Assembly (NCBI GenBank): GCA_963805915.1
Contig: CAWDWD010000007.1
Coordinates: 248,001 to 312,000, forward strand
Direction of reading: 5' to 3'
Source: JAEULH01 sp963805915
GTDB lineage: Bacteria > Pseudomonadota > Alphaproteobacteria > Rhodospirillales > Defluviicoccaceae
DNA: 64,000 nt
Of the stretch, positions 18,583 to 26,724 are shown piece after piece. Numbering within the stretch: the first letter of the stretch is position 1; every line of letters begins with the position of its first letter. Both the position numbers and the translations under genes were made by a program. The notes beneath the pieces were generated by a model that saw only the letters and a program-made list of their open reading frames with translations, searched no databases and was not told the origin of the DNA.

Positions 18583-20262
18583 CTACCGCTTGATGCGGAT
18601 CAGTTCGTCGAGCATTTCGTCGGCGGTGCTGATCACCCGGGTCGCCGCGGAGTAGGCCCGCTGGGTGACGATCATGTTCGTGAACTCCTCGCCGATATCG
18701 ACTGTCGAGCCCTCCAGCGCGGTCGCGTTGACCTTGCCGGCCGGCCCGGAATCGGCCTCGCGCAGGGTCGGATCGCCGGAGTTCTCGGTGGCGTTGTAGG
18801 CATTGCCGTTGCGTGACTGCAGGCCGTCGGGACTGGCGAAAGTCGCCACCGGCAGCCGGTAGATCGGCCGCCGCGCTCCGTTCTTGAAGACCGCCTCGAT
18901 CACCCCGTCGTCGCGGATATTGACGTCGGTAAAGGTGCCGAAGGGCGAGCCGTTCTGCTGAATGGCGGCGGGAAGAAATTCGCCGCCGAACTGGGTCAGG
19001 TTGTCGGCTCCGTTGTCGGCGCCGAAGCGCAGATCGATACGGCTGACATCGATGATGCCGTCGCCGTTGAGATCGACGTCGTCCATGTTGGCGGCGCCGG
19101 CCTCGAAGCCGCGCACCGCCATCCGCTCCGAGGTGATCGTCGTCGGAAAGCCGTTGGAGCTGAAGATGAACGCGGGGTTGGTGTTGACCCTCGCGTCAAC
19201 GATGAAGGCCGAGGTCTGCTTGGTCGCCGCCTGGCCCCCGGCCGAGACGCCATTCGGATCGACCGCGACGTTGGCGGCGTCGCCGGTCAGCAGCAGGACG
19301 GCCGCGTTGTTGGGTTTGGCCGAGGCCACGCCGGCGATGTCGGCGTTTACCTCGTCGCGGAGATTGCCGACGATCTGAGCCAGATTGCGGCCGCCGTCGA
19401 TCTGGATCAGGTCCGAGCCGGGTACGGTGGCGCCATTGACGAAGCCGTAGGTGGTGCCGCCGATGACGACGCTTTCGCCGGCGTCGGGAATCGCCTTGAA
19501 CTCGAGTTGGCCGACGCTGCGGGTCGGATTCCCGGCGCCATCGTAGAGGGTGACGACGGCGGCGCCGGTCGGCGGCTCGACCAGCAGATCCCACTGGTTC
19601 GCCCCGGACTTGGTAAACGAGAAGGCGACCGCGTTGGTATTGCCGAGGGTATCGAAGAACTGCACGTCGAGGGCGTGGTTTTCGCCGACCGTGGCGTTGG
19701 CCGGAAGATTGGCGCCGATCGAGATTTCACTCGTTTCCTCGGCGTTGACCGCGACCCGGTTGAGATCGACGGTTTGGAGGAAGTCCGGCGAAATGACGTT
19801 CTCGTTGGTTAGCGCCGCGGTGCTGCCCGGCGGCAGAATGACATTGCCGTCGGCGTCGGTCGGCCAGGCCTGAAGGTAGAAGCCGGCGGTGTTGCGCAGG
19901 TAGCCGTCGGCGTCCTTGGTGAACGAACCGGCGCGGGTGAACAGGTACTGGTCGCGCGCGGTCGGGGTGGTTGCGGCGTTGACGACGAAGAAGCCGTCGC
20001 CGGAGATCGCGAGATCCGTTTCCGACACGGTCGGCTGCAGCAGGCCCTGAACGTCGACGGAGTTCCTCGGCCGCGCCAGCACGCCGCCGGCGGAGTACAT
20101 CGTCGAGGACGCCTGCTTGGTAACGAGGGTCTGGAACGCCACCTTGGCGTTCTTGTAGCCGACGGTGTTGACGTTGGCGATATTGTCGGCGATGGCGCCC
20201 ATGGCGCCACTTTGCGCGCCGAGGGCGGATACGCCGGAAGTCATCGCGCCGAATAAACTCAT
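18583..20262 (-). CDS. flgE: Flagellar hook protein FlgE
   Basis: A 559-residue hook subunit. The N-terminal rod-like motif is SLFGAMTSGVSALGAQSGAM followed by IADNIANVNTVGYKNAKVAF. Then come the FlgE/F/G signature AISGDGFFVV, variable outer domains with many Gly/Asn, and the C-terminal coiled region TNMIVTQRAYSAATRVISTADEM ending LDELIRIKR. It is longer than the enteric homologue (about 400), as is common in Alphaproteobacteria. It is the last gene of the fliK-flgD-flgE block. Confidence 0.95.
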   Translation of the reverse strand: MSLFGAMTSGVSALGAQSGAMGAIADNIANVNTVGYKNAKVAFQTLVTKQASSTMYSAGGVLARPRNSVDVQGLLQPTVSETDLAISGDGFFVVNAATTPTARDQYLFTRAGSFTKDADGYLRNTAGFYLQAWPTDADGNVILPPGSTAALTNENVISPDFLQTVDLNRVAVNAEETSEISIGANLPANATVGENHALDVQFFDTLGNTNAVAFSFTKSGANQWDLLVEPPTGAAVVTLYDGAGNPTRSVGQLEFKAIPDAGESVVIGGTTYGFVNGATVPGSDLIQIDGGRNLAQIVGNLRDEVNADIAGVASAKPNNAAVLLLTGDAANVAVDPNGVSAGGQAATKQTSAFIVDARVNTNPAFIFSSNGFPTTITSERMAVRGFEAGAANMDDVDLNGDGIIDVSRIDLRFGADNGADNLTQFGGEFLPAAIQQNGSPFGTFTDVNIRDDGVIEAVFKNGARRPIYRLPVATFASPDGLQSRNGNAYNATENSGDPTLREADSGPAGKVNATALEGSTVDIGEEFTNMIVTQRAYSAATRVISTADEMLDELIRIKR

Positions 20263-20316
20263 GGACGGTCTCCTCGTTCTACTGCGTACGGGTTTCGTGT
20301 CGTGCTGTCAGGGAGG

Positions 20317-21003
20317 TCAGGATGATCGGGCCGCGCCCGGAGCGCTGTCACCGACGGTGATCACACTCGTCATCGGGACGGGGACGGAGCCGATGAACAA
20401 GGTCGCCTCGCCATCGCCGGCGGACGCGCCACTGACGCGCCCGGTGATCGTCGTTCCGACCTCGATGGCGGAGTCGTCGGCGCGGACGGCGGTAACCTCG
20501 AGCGTGTAGGCGCCGTCGGGCAGTTGCTGGTCGTCGGCGTCGCGGCCGTCCCATTCGAGGGCGTGACGACCGCCGCTGGTTTCGCCAGACTTGACGGCAA
20601 CCACACGATCATCGGCGTCGCGGATGGTCAGGACCGTCGCGGCCGCGGGCTCGGCCAGGGTGTAGCTTGCGCGCGCCACGCCACCCTCCAGCGGCAGGGT
20701 CGCGCCGGCCGCTTCAATCGACTTGCCGATGAAGTTGACCATGGAAGCGACCTCGGCGTTCTTGCCGACACCGATCAGCGTTTCCAGGTTCGAGTTCTGA
20801 TTGATCTGCTGCTCGACGGAGGCGAACTGAACCAACTGCGCGGTGAACTCATTGGCGTCGAGCGGATCGAGCGGATCCTGGTTCTGGAGCTGGGTAACCA
20901 GCAGCGTGAGGAACCGGTTGAGATCGCCACCCAGGCTTTTTGCATCGCCGGCGGCCCGGCCCGCGCCGGTCTGCTGAGTTCCGGAAAGTCCTTGCAGTAT
21001 CAT
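20317..21003 (-). CDS. flgD: Flagellar hook assembly scaffold FlgD
   Basis: A 228-residue hook-cap protein. The conserved N-terminal core is FLTLLVTQLQNQDPLDPLDAN, followed by EFTAQLVQFASVEQQINQN, and the C-terminal part has FlgD Ig-like and TUDOR-like domains (GRHALEWDGRDADDQQLPDGAY). It lies between fliK (23 bp away) and flgE (54 bp away). Confidence 0.95.
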   Translation of the reverse strand: MILQGLSGTQQTGAGRAAGDAKSLGGDLNRFLTLLVTQLQNQDPLDPLDANEFTAQLVQFASVEQQINQNSNLETLIGVGKNAEVASMVNFIGKSIEAAGATLPLEGGVARASYTLAEPAAATVLTIRDADDRVVAVKSGETSGGRHALEWDGRDADDQQLPDGAYTLEVTAVRADDSAIEVGTTITGRVSGASAGDGEATLFIGSVPVPMTSVITVGDSAPGAARSS

Positions 21004-21026
21004 CTCTCATTCTCCTTCACTTGCCG

Positions 21027-22484
21027 TCACGCATGAATGTCGATGCCGCCGCCGGGCACAGTCGCGGACATCGCTGCGGCCAGGGCAGCCGGCCGCATGG
21101 GTTCGATCTGGTCGGGGCCGGTACCTCGCGCTGCCCGCGTCTCGCGGCGCGCGCCGCCGTCGCGCCCGGGGCGCGCGCCCTGGTCGCGAAGGTGGAAGCT
21201 GAGGCTACCGCTGTCGGTCTTCAGCCCGGCGTCGTGCAGAACCCGTTCGAGCAGGCGGACATCCGCCTTGAGCAGATCCAGGGTATCGCTGCTGTCGGCG
21301 GCGAGGCTCGCGCTGACGTGATGCCTGTCGGTAATATCGAGGCGGATCTCGATGCGCCCGAGCGAGGCCGGAGAGAGCTGAATGTCGATCCGATCAAGCC
21401 CGGCCTTCACCGCTTTCGCGATGTGCACCGAAACCTGCTCGGCCGCCGGCTGGGGCGGCGTCGTTTCACTCCCGGCGGTGAGGCCGGCGGCTGTCGCGGC
21501 GGGCTGAGTGCTCGGTCCAGGTGCTGGCGGCGTAAGGATCGACGTCGCGTGCGCCGGCGTATTTGCAACCGCTGGCGATCCATCCGGTTCCGCCGCAAAC
21601 ATTTCCGCGGGCTGGCTCTTGGCGTGGGCGCCGCCGGGCGAGGGTGCCGCCGGGCCCGCGACGGGGGGCGCCGCGGCGGTTTGGCCGTTGCCGCTACGAT
21701 CAGGACCCGATTGCGAAGCCGCCGCGTCGCCGCCGGACCCGCGCGAGGTCGTGCCGCCTGCCTTGGCCACCGTCTTGAGAAGATCTGCGGCGTCCGCGCT
21801 GTCAGCGGCGGCGGGGGATGGCTCGGCGTCGGCAGAAGCAGCGGCGCGCTTGGCCGCGACCGGCTCTGTCGCCGCCGGTGCCAGTGCGGCTGTTGAAGCG
21901 GTTGTTGCCACGGCCGCGGACGCGGTGGCGGGCGAAACGACGGCCTTATCCGCCGGTGGGGCGAGCGTGGGACTGCTCTTTGCCTTGGACATCGCGGCGA
22001 GCATGTCGGCGCTCGGCGGGGCGGGGATGGCACCGGCATCGGCGCCATCCGCTTTGTTTAAGGTGTTCCGCCCGCCCATGATAAGGCCGGTTCCGACACT
22101 GGCCACCGAAGGCGGCTGGTTCAATATCGGCGCTCCGGAAGTGCCGCCCGTGGCGTCGGCGGCGGCAAGAGCCGGTGCCGCCGGCTCGGCGGGCGGGGGG
22201 GATGTGATCGCTGGGGGAATGACGAAGGTCGCGGCCGGATCGCAATCGGCCGGCCCTTCGGCGGCGTCCCATGTTTCGCCCGAAGTCTCGCCGCCGGCCG
22301 CCGTGGCACCATCGGCTTTATCGGAGCGCTTCTCCGGCGCGGCTTGCGTGGCGCGACCGCCGGCCATGATCTCGGCGAACGTCTCGCGGCCCGGAGCCTG
22401 CGTCCTGGCGGACCGGCCACGTGGCGCCGAACCACGTTCGGGACCGGGACCGGTTGTCTCCATCGCGATGGGGTCGGGCTGCAT
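21027..22484 (-). CDS. fliK: Flagellar hook-length control protein FliK
   Basis: A 485-residue secreted molecular ruler. The N-terminal ~340 residues are Ala/Pro/Ser/Thr-rich and disordered. The C-terminal Flg_hook domain is conserved: VHIAKAVKAGLDRIDIQLSP, LGRIEIRLDIT, VSASLAADSSDTLDLLKADV and LERVLHDAGL. The ATG at 22484 has GGAGG 5 nt upstream. It is the first gene behind the sigma-54 promoter at 22531-22546. Confidence 0.88.
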   Translation of the reverse strand: MQPDPIAMETTGPGPERGSAPRGRSARTQAPGRETFAEIMAGGRATQAAPEKRSDKADGATAAGGETSGETWDAAEGPADCDPAATFVIPPAITSPPPAEPAAPALAAADATGGTSGAPILNQPPSVASVGTGLIMGGRNTLNKADGADAGAIPAPPSADMLAAMSKAKSSPTLAPPADKAVVSPATASAAVATTASTAALAPAATEPVAAKRAAASADAEPSPAAADSADAADLLKTVAKAGGTTSRGSGGDAAASQSGPDRSGNGQTAAAPPVAGPAAPSPGGAHAKSQPAEMFAAEPDGSPAVANTPAHATSILTPPAPGPSTQPAATAAGLTAGSETTPPQPAAEQVSVHIAKAVKAGLDRIDIQLSPASLGRIEIRLDITDRHHVSASLAADSSDTLDLLKADVRLLERVLHDAGLKTDSGSLSFHLRDQGARPGRDGGARRETRAARGTGPDQIEPMRPAALAAAMSATVPGGGIDIHA

Positions 22485-22824
22485 CAGGGCCTCCGGGTTG
22501 CGCTGGCGTCACCTCAGCAAGCTCCACCTCAGCAAACTCCGGGCCAGCGCCGCCGCGGTCTTCCAATGCACTGGAAGATCTTATTTATTTCACAAAGAGG
22601 TGGCAGCGTGCCGGAGCCGCGAGGCCTTGCGGCGGCAAGTCCTTCCGCTGACGATCGGGCAATTCCTGCCGTCCGACAGCGACCGCGCATTGCCGAGAAT
22701 GATACAAACTTAGGTTGAAATAAAACATTCGACCAACACGTAAAGCGAGCGTACAAGCTGTGGTTGTCGCAGGCACCAGAACGGTGTCCTTTTCGTACAT
22801 GCCTTAGAAACGGAGGCTACCCCA
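22485..22824. other. Divergent flagellar intergenic region
   Basis: This 340-bp region separates fliK (minus) from flagellin (plus). It holds the sigma-54 promoter for fliK. The part nearer flagellin is more AT-rich (22560-22600 and 22700-22745). I see no convincing sigma-28 or sigma-54 box on the plus strand, although the flagellin promoter must lie here. Confidence 0.5.
22531..22546 (-). promoter_or_regulatory. Sigma-54 promoter for fliK-flgD-flgE
   Basis: The minus strand reads TGGCCCGGAGTTTGCT, which fits the -24/-12 consensus TGGCACG-N4-TTGCW with one mismatch and the required GG-N10-GC spacing. It lies 46 bp before the fliK ATG. The window encodes a matching sigma-54 activator (12450-13796). 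Confidence 0.7.
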
Positions 22825-23739
22825 GTGAACAACGTCACGCTTTCCTCGACGGCGAGGACCAACCTTCTCTCCATCCAGAACACGGTCAGCCTGATCGGCC
22901 GGACCCAGGACCGTCTTTCGACCGGCCTCGCTGTGAAGAGCCCGCTCGACGACGCGGTGAAGTACTTCCAGGCCAAGTCGCTGGGCGACCGGGCCAGCGA
23001 CCTTTCCGAGCGCAAGGACAGCATCGACCAGGGCGTCAGCACGCTCGAGACGGTCATCAAGGCGACCGACGGCATGGAAAAGCTGGTCAAGCAGATGAAA
23101 GGTATCGTCGACGCGGCGGCGAGCCAGAGCAAGGACGACCGCAAGGAGGCGCAGATTCAGTTGAAGGAGCTGGCGACCCAGATCCAACGGCTGGTCGACG
23201 ACGCCAGCTATAAGGGCCTGAACCTGCTGAACAACACGGCTTCAAAGCTCAGTGTCCGCTTCAGCGAAAAGACGAATTCGAAGCTGGACGTCAATGGCGT
23301 CGAGTTCAACGCGTCGAAGTTCTTTCTCGACAAGAATGGTGGCGCACTCGGCGTCGCAGTCACCGCCGCCGCTGCCGCCGTCGCCACCGCCCTCGGCTTC
23401 AGCAAGGCGCTGTCGGCATATGACCTTTCGGTCGCCGCGGATCTGGCGAGCTTCAATGCCCATGCCGAGGAAGTGCTGCTTGGCCTGGAGAAGACGGTCT
23501 CCAACCTCCGCTCGAAGGCGTCCACCATCGCCAACAACGCGGCGATCCTGAACGTCCGTCTCGACTTCACCAAGGAGTACGTCAACGTGCTTCAGAGTGG
23601 CGCGGACAAGCTGACGCTTGCCGACCTCAACGAGGAAGGCGCCAACATCATGGCGCTGCAGACCCGTCAGCAGCTCGGCATCCAGGCGCTGGCGCTCGCC
23701 GGGCAGTCCGAGCAGTCGATCCTGCGGCTGGTCCAGTAG
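22825..23739 (+). CDS. fliC: Flagellin
   Basis: A 304-residue filament subunit. The N-terminal D0/D1 helix region is LSSTARTNLLSIQNTVSLIG with RTQDRLSTGLAVKSPLDDAV. The short central part (about residues 165-215) includes an Ala-rich stretch, and the C-terminal D0 helix is GANIMALQTRQQLGIQALAL ending SILRLVQ. The start is GTG 22825 with GGAGG 8 nt upstream. Flanking flbT, flaF, glycosyltransferases and pse genes suggest that the filament is glycosylated and that flagellin mRNA is controlled by FlbT. Only one flagellin gene is seen here. Confidence 0.93.
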   Translation: MNNVTLSSTARTNLLSIQNTVSLIGRTQDRLSTGLAVKSPLDDAVKYFQAKSLGDRASDLSERKDSIDQGVSTLETVIKATDGMEKLVKQMKGIVDAAASQSKDDRKEAQIQLKELATQIQRLVDDASYKGLNLLNNTASKLSVRFSEKTNSKLDVNGVEFNASKFFLDKNGGALGVAVTAAAAAVATALGFSKALSAYDLSVAADLASFNAHAEEVLLGLEKTVSNLRSKASTIANNAAILNVRLDFTKEYVNVLQSGADKLTLADLNEEGANIMALQTRQQLGIQALALAGQSEQSILRLVQ

Positions 23740-23781
23740 TTCGCACGTCTCGGCCCCACCCACTTTGGCCGGGAGGAACGG

Positions 23782-23811
23782 CGGGGAGGATGAAAATCCT
23801 CCCCGTCTTTT
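23782..23811 (+). terminator. Rho-independent terminator after flagellin
   Basis: A 10-bp stem CGGGGAGGAT / ATCCTCCCCG with a GAAA tetraloop is followed by TCTTTT. It is a strong terminator that separates flagellin from flbT and its followers. Confidence 0.9.
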
Positions 23812-23880
23812 CATTGCGTTCATCCTTTGGCGGTAAATCAGAAGAAGCGATACCCGCGCGACGCTGGAGGGGAGGCTTCA

Positions 23881-24372
23881 TTGGCGCTCAAGATACACCT
23901 CAAGAAGGACCAGCAGGTCGTGGTGAACGGCGCCGTCATCGAGAACACGACGGGCAAGACCATCTCCCTGACGCTCAAGAACGAGGCGTCGATCCTGCGC
24001 TCCGGCGACATTCTCAGCCCCGAGGCGGCGGTCACTCCGGCGTCGCGGGTGTACTACGCCCTGCAGTGCCTTTACCTCTTTCCAGCCCGTGCCGAGCACT
24101 ATTTACCGATTTTCAATGCGTTTGTTGAAAGCTACGTGGACGCCGCGCCGAGCGGCCGGACCATCGCGGCCGACATCTCCGCGGCGGTCGAGGAGAGCAG
24201 GTATTACGCCGCGCTGAAACTGGCGCGCCGCTTGATGGAACACGAAGGAAAGGTCCTCGCGCATGCCGAACAGCAGCTTAGTCAGCAGTTACGCCGCGGC
24301 GCCGGCGCCAGGCAATCCGCGAGCGACCGAGGCGTGGGCTCTGACCAGGCTGGCCTTGCGGATGCGGGATAG
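23881..24372 (+). CDS. flbT: Flagellar biosynthesis repressor FlbT
   Basis: A 163-residue cytoplasmic RNA-binding regulator that in Caulobacter destabilises flagellin mRNA. The N-terminus LALKIHLKKDQQVVVNGAVI and the segment AASILRSGDILSPE-like core (KNEASILRSGDILSPEAA) followed by YYALQCLYLFP are typical. The start is TTG 23881 with GGAGG 5 nt upstream. The C-terminal ~35 residues overlap flaF by 110 nt and are not family-like, so the true C-terminus may be shorter and an indel could have removed the normal stop. Confidence 0.88.
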   Translation: MALKIHLKKDQQVVVNGAVIENTTGKTISLTLKNEASILRSGDILSPEAAVTPASRVYYALQCLYLFPARAEHYLPIFNAFVESYVDAAPSGRTIAADISAAVEESRYYAALKLARRLMEHEGKVLAHAEQQLSQQLRRGAGARQSASDRGVGSDQAGLADAG

Positions 24373-24704
24373 CAAGGCGGCCGGTAACCTCGACGAAATG
24401 CTGGCCGCCGTCCGGGTCAACTGGCGGCTGTGGACCATCATCCAGTCCGATCTGCTCGACCCTGAATGCCTGGTCCCCGATGAGGTCCGCATCAACGTCC
24501 TGTCGCTCGCCCAATTCGTCGACAAGCATACGCTCGACGTTATTGCCCATCCCCAGCGCGGACAAGCTCGATGTGCTGATCGCGATCAACCGCGAACTCG
24601 CCGGCGGCCTTTATACCGCCCCGAGATCGAGCGAAGGCGAGGGCGGCGTATCCATGGGCGGTGGCGGAAATTCCGTGAAAACAGCCGTCGCGTTGTCGGC
24701 ATGA
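24263..24704 (+). CDS. flaF: Flagellar biosynthesis regulator FlaF (frameshifted as sequenced)
   Basis: A partner and antagonist of FlbT, needed for flagellin translation or secretion, about 146 residues. The N-terminal frame has ATEAWALTRLALRMRDSK, then VNWRLWTIIQSDLLDPEC and the signature region INVLSLAQFVDKHTLDVIAHP. At the CCCC run 24551-24554 the frame breaks. Removing one C continues as SADKLDVLIAINRELAGGLY and ends at TGA 24702-24704, overlapping the next ATG as ATGA. Without correction the frame fuses into the downstream glycosyltransferase, which is an artefact. Confidence 0.85.
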
Positions 24705-26671
24705 GCCGGCCCCCGATGCGGGCCCGTCGCGCTCTCGTACGCTTTCTCCGCGACCTCAAGTCCGCGGCGGGCCGAGAGGACTGGACAGCGGCGGCGGCGG
24801 CTGCGAAGGCGATGATCGAGGCCGAGCCTGATTGCGCCGAGGCTCACTTCGGTTTGGCGCTGGCAAGCATCTATCTCGATGACCTGGCGACCGCGCTGAG
24901 CGCATCCTTGCGTGCCCGCGAGATCGCCCCCGACCTCGGCGACTACGATGACCTGCTCGCGATCGTGTACGGCCTCGGCGGCGACTTGACAAACGCCTTG
25001 TTTCACGGCAAGGCCGCGACCGGCGGCGCGCGTCACGCCCGGCTCGCCGAGATCGTCCCGGACTCGTTGCCGACGCTAGCCCAGGTGTTCATGAGGATCG
25101 AGGAACAGCCGTTCCTGCGGCGCGCCCTTGGCGCCGCGGCGGCGAGCCGGTGGGTGGAGGCGGAGCGCTGCTTCCGCCAACATCTCGCTTTCGATTCGGA
25201 GTGTCGCGACGCCGCCATCGGGCTCGGCGTCTGTCTCCTCGCCCAGGAGCATCCGCTCGCCGCGATCGAAACGCTGCGCGCCGCCCGCCACCGGCTGCCC
25301 GGCGACGGCGAGATCGCGAGCCTGCTCGCCCGCGCGTTGAGCCGGATCGGCGCGTTCGACCAGGCTCGGGCCTGCCATGTCGCCGCTCGGGCGCTTGCCC
25401 CCGAAGACGCCGACATTGCCGCGGCCGCGCTGCTCGACGCTGTCGGCGATCCAGCCAACGCGAACACACAGCTTGCCGCCGGGTTCCGGAACTGGGTGAA
25501 GGTGTTCGCAATCAACGACGGCCGCGCCGCGGCTCTGCCGCGATCGGAGACGGGCAGGCCGCTGAGCGTGGGTTATGTTTTTGGCAATGCAGCGAAATCG
25601 CCGACGGCATGCTGGCTTGCCGAGGTTCTCTCTCATCGCCAGTCCGCGCGTTTCAGGGTCGTCGGCTTCGGCCACGGCCCCTTGAGCGCGCCGTCCAACA
25701 TGGTCTTCCAGAAGTGCGTCGATCGCTGGCAGGACGTCCACAGGGCCGATCCACTGACACTCGCCGCGATGGTGCGGGCGGAAAGGGTCGATATCCTCGT
25801 CGATCTCGCCGGTTTCGAAGCGCCGGCGTTGCTCGCCGCGTTTGGCTCGCGGATGGCGCCGTGCCAGGTTTCATGGCTTGGAAACCCGTGCGCCGTTGCG
25901 CTTGATGCGGTGGATTTCGTTCTGAGCGACCTGTTCACCGACGCAGGAACGCTCAACCCGGACGCCCGCGGTCCTGGACGGCCCGCGTTCCTGCGGCTTG
26001 GCGGTGTACTCGCTCCGCCGCCGGCAGCAGTCGAACCGTCCCCGCCCGTCGATCGCGACGGCTCGGAAATCCTGTTTGCAGCCGACGCCAATCTGTCCGA
26101 GCTGAACGCGACGACGGTGGAATGGTGGTCGGCGGTGCTTCATGCCGTGCCGGCCGCGAGCCTGATCCTGCGCGACCACGGGTTCGCAGATCCGAAGGCA
26201 CTGGAGCGGCTGATCGACGTGTTCGGCACGTTCGGCGTGGCCCACCGCGTTGACGTTGTCGCCGAGCCATCGCCGCAAGCATTCTTTGCCAGGGGTGATG
26301 TCTGTCTGCTGCCGGGGCCGAGCCCGCGCCCGGCTTCCGTCAGCGATGCGCTTTCCGCCGGCCTGCCCATCGTCTGTCCGGTTCATGCCGGCTGGCACAC
26401 CCGAGCCGCGGCCAGCGTCCTCGATCATCTCGGGCTCGGCGCAACCACGCTCGCCAAGACCCGCGAAGCCTATGTCGAGCTTGCCGTACACTGGGCGGGT
26501 GACGGTGAAGCCCGGCGCGCGTTCGCCGCGAACCTGGCCGAGGTGGGGGCGAGGTCGGAAACATGGGACGCCGCCGCGCGGGCCCGCGACCTCGCCGAGG
26601 CGCTAACGTTTATGTGGCACGAAACCGTGGCGGCGGCCGCGGCGGACGAGCCTCGCGCCGCGCGGGCATGA
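24701..26671 (+). CDS. flmG: OGT-like (GT41/SPINDLY) glycosyltransferase, FlmG-type flagellin modifier
   Basis: A 656-residue protein. Residues ~1-250 contain TPR-like helical repeats (AEAHFGLALASIYLDDLATAL, WVEAERCFRQHL, AFDQARACHVAARAL). Residues ~280-640 resemble the catalytic part of O-GlcNAc transferases, with VDILVDLAGFEAPALLAAFG, RMAPCQVSWLGNPCAVALDAVDFVL-like nucleotide-sugar loop, and DALSAGLPIVCPV. Caulobacter FlmG has this architecture and transfers pseudaminic acid to flagellin. The gene overlaps flaF and precedes the maf and pse genes, so the same role is inferred. The start ATG 24701 is supported by the ATGA overlap. Confidence 0.82.
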   Translation: MSRPPMRARRALVRFLRDLKSAAGREDWTAAAAAAKAMIEAEPDCAEAHFGLALASIYLDDLATALSASLRAREIAPDLGDYDDLLAIVYGLGGDLTNALFHGKAATGGARHARLAEIVPDSLPTLAQVFMRIEEQPFLRRALGAAAASRWVEAERCFRQHLAFDSECRDAAIGLGVCLLAQEHPLAAIETLRAARHRLPGDGEIASLLARALSRIGAFDQARACHVAARALAPEDADIAAAALLDAVGDPANANTQLAAGFRNWVKVFAINDGRAAALPRSETGRPLSVGYVFGNAAKSPTACWLAEVLSHRQSARFRVVGFGHGPLSAPSNMVFQKCVDRWQDVHRADPLTLAAMVRAERVDILVDLAGFEAPALLAAFGSRMAPCQVSWLGNPCAVALDAVDFVLSDLFTDAGTLNPDARGPGRPAFLRLGGVLAPPPAAVEPSPPVDRDGSEILFAADANLSELNATTVEWWSAVLHAVPAASLILRDHGFADPKALERLIDVFGTFGVAHRVDVVAEPSPQAFFARGDVCLLPGPSPRPASVSDALSAGLPIVCPVHAGWHTRAAASVLDHLGLGATTLAKTREAYVELAVHWAGDGEARRAFAANLAEVGARSETWDAAARARDLAEALTFMWHETVAAAAADEPRAARA

Positions 26672-26685
26672 GCAAAATGGTGGGA

Positions 26686-26724
26686 GCCGCAGTCGACGCC
26701 GCAGTCGATGCCGCAGTCGACGCC
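26686..26724. repeat. 12-bp tandem repeat at the maf start
   Basis: Just over three copies of GCCGCAGTCGA(C/T) span the junction between the glycosyltransferase stop and the Maf start. The Maf ATG at 26708 lies inside the second copy. Confidence 0.8.

Noticed and set aside
22680..22824. Sigma-28 promoter for flagellin at TAAAACATTCGACCAACACG
   Set aside because: The TAAA element lacks a GCCGATAA-like partner at the proper spacing.
24263..26671. A single 802-residue FlaF-glycosyltransferase fusion
   Set aside because: The frame joins only through the CCCC insertion; FlaF ends at 24704 and the glycosyltransferase starts at 24701 with an ATGA overlap.
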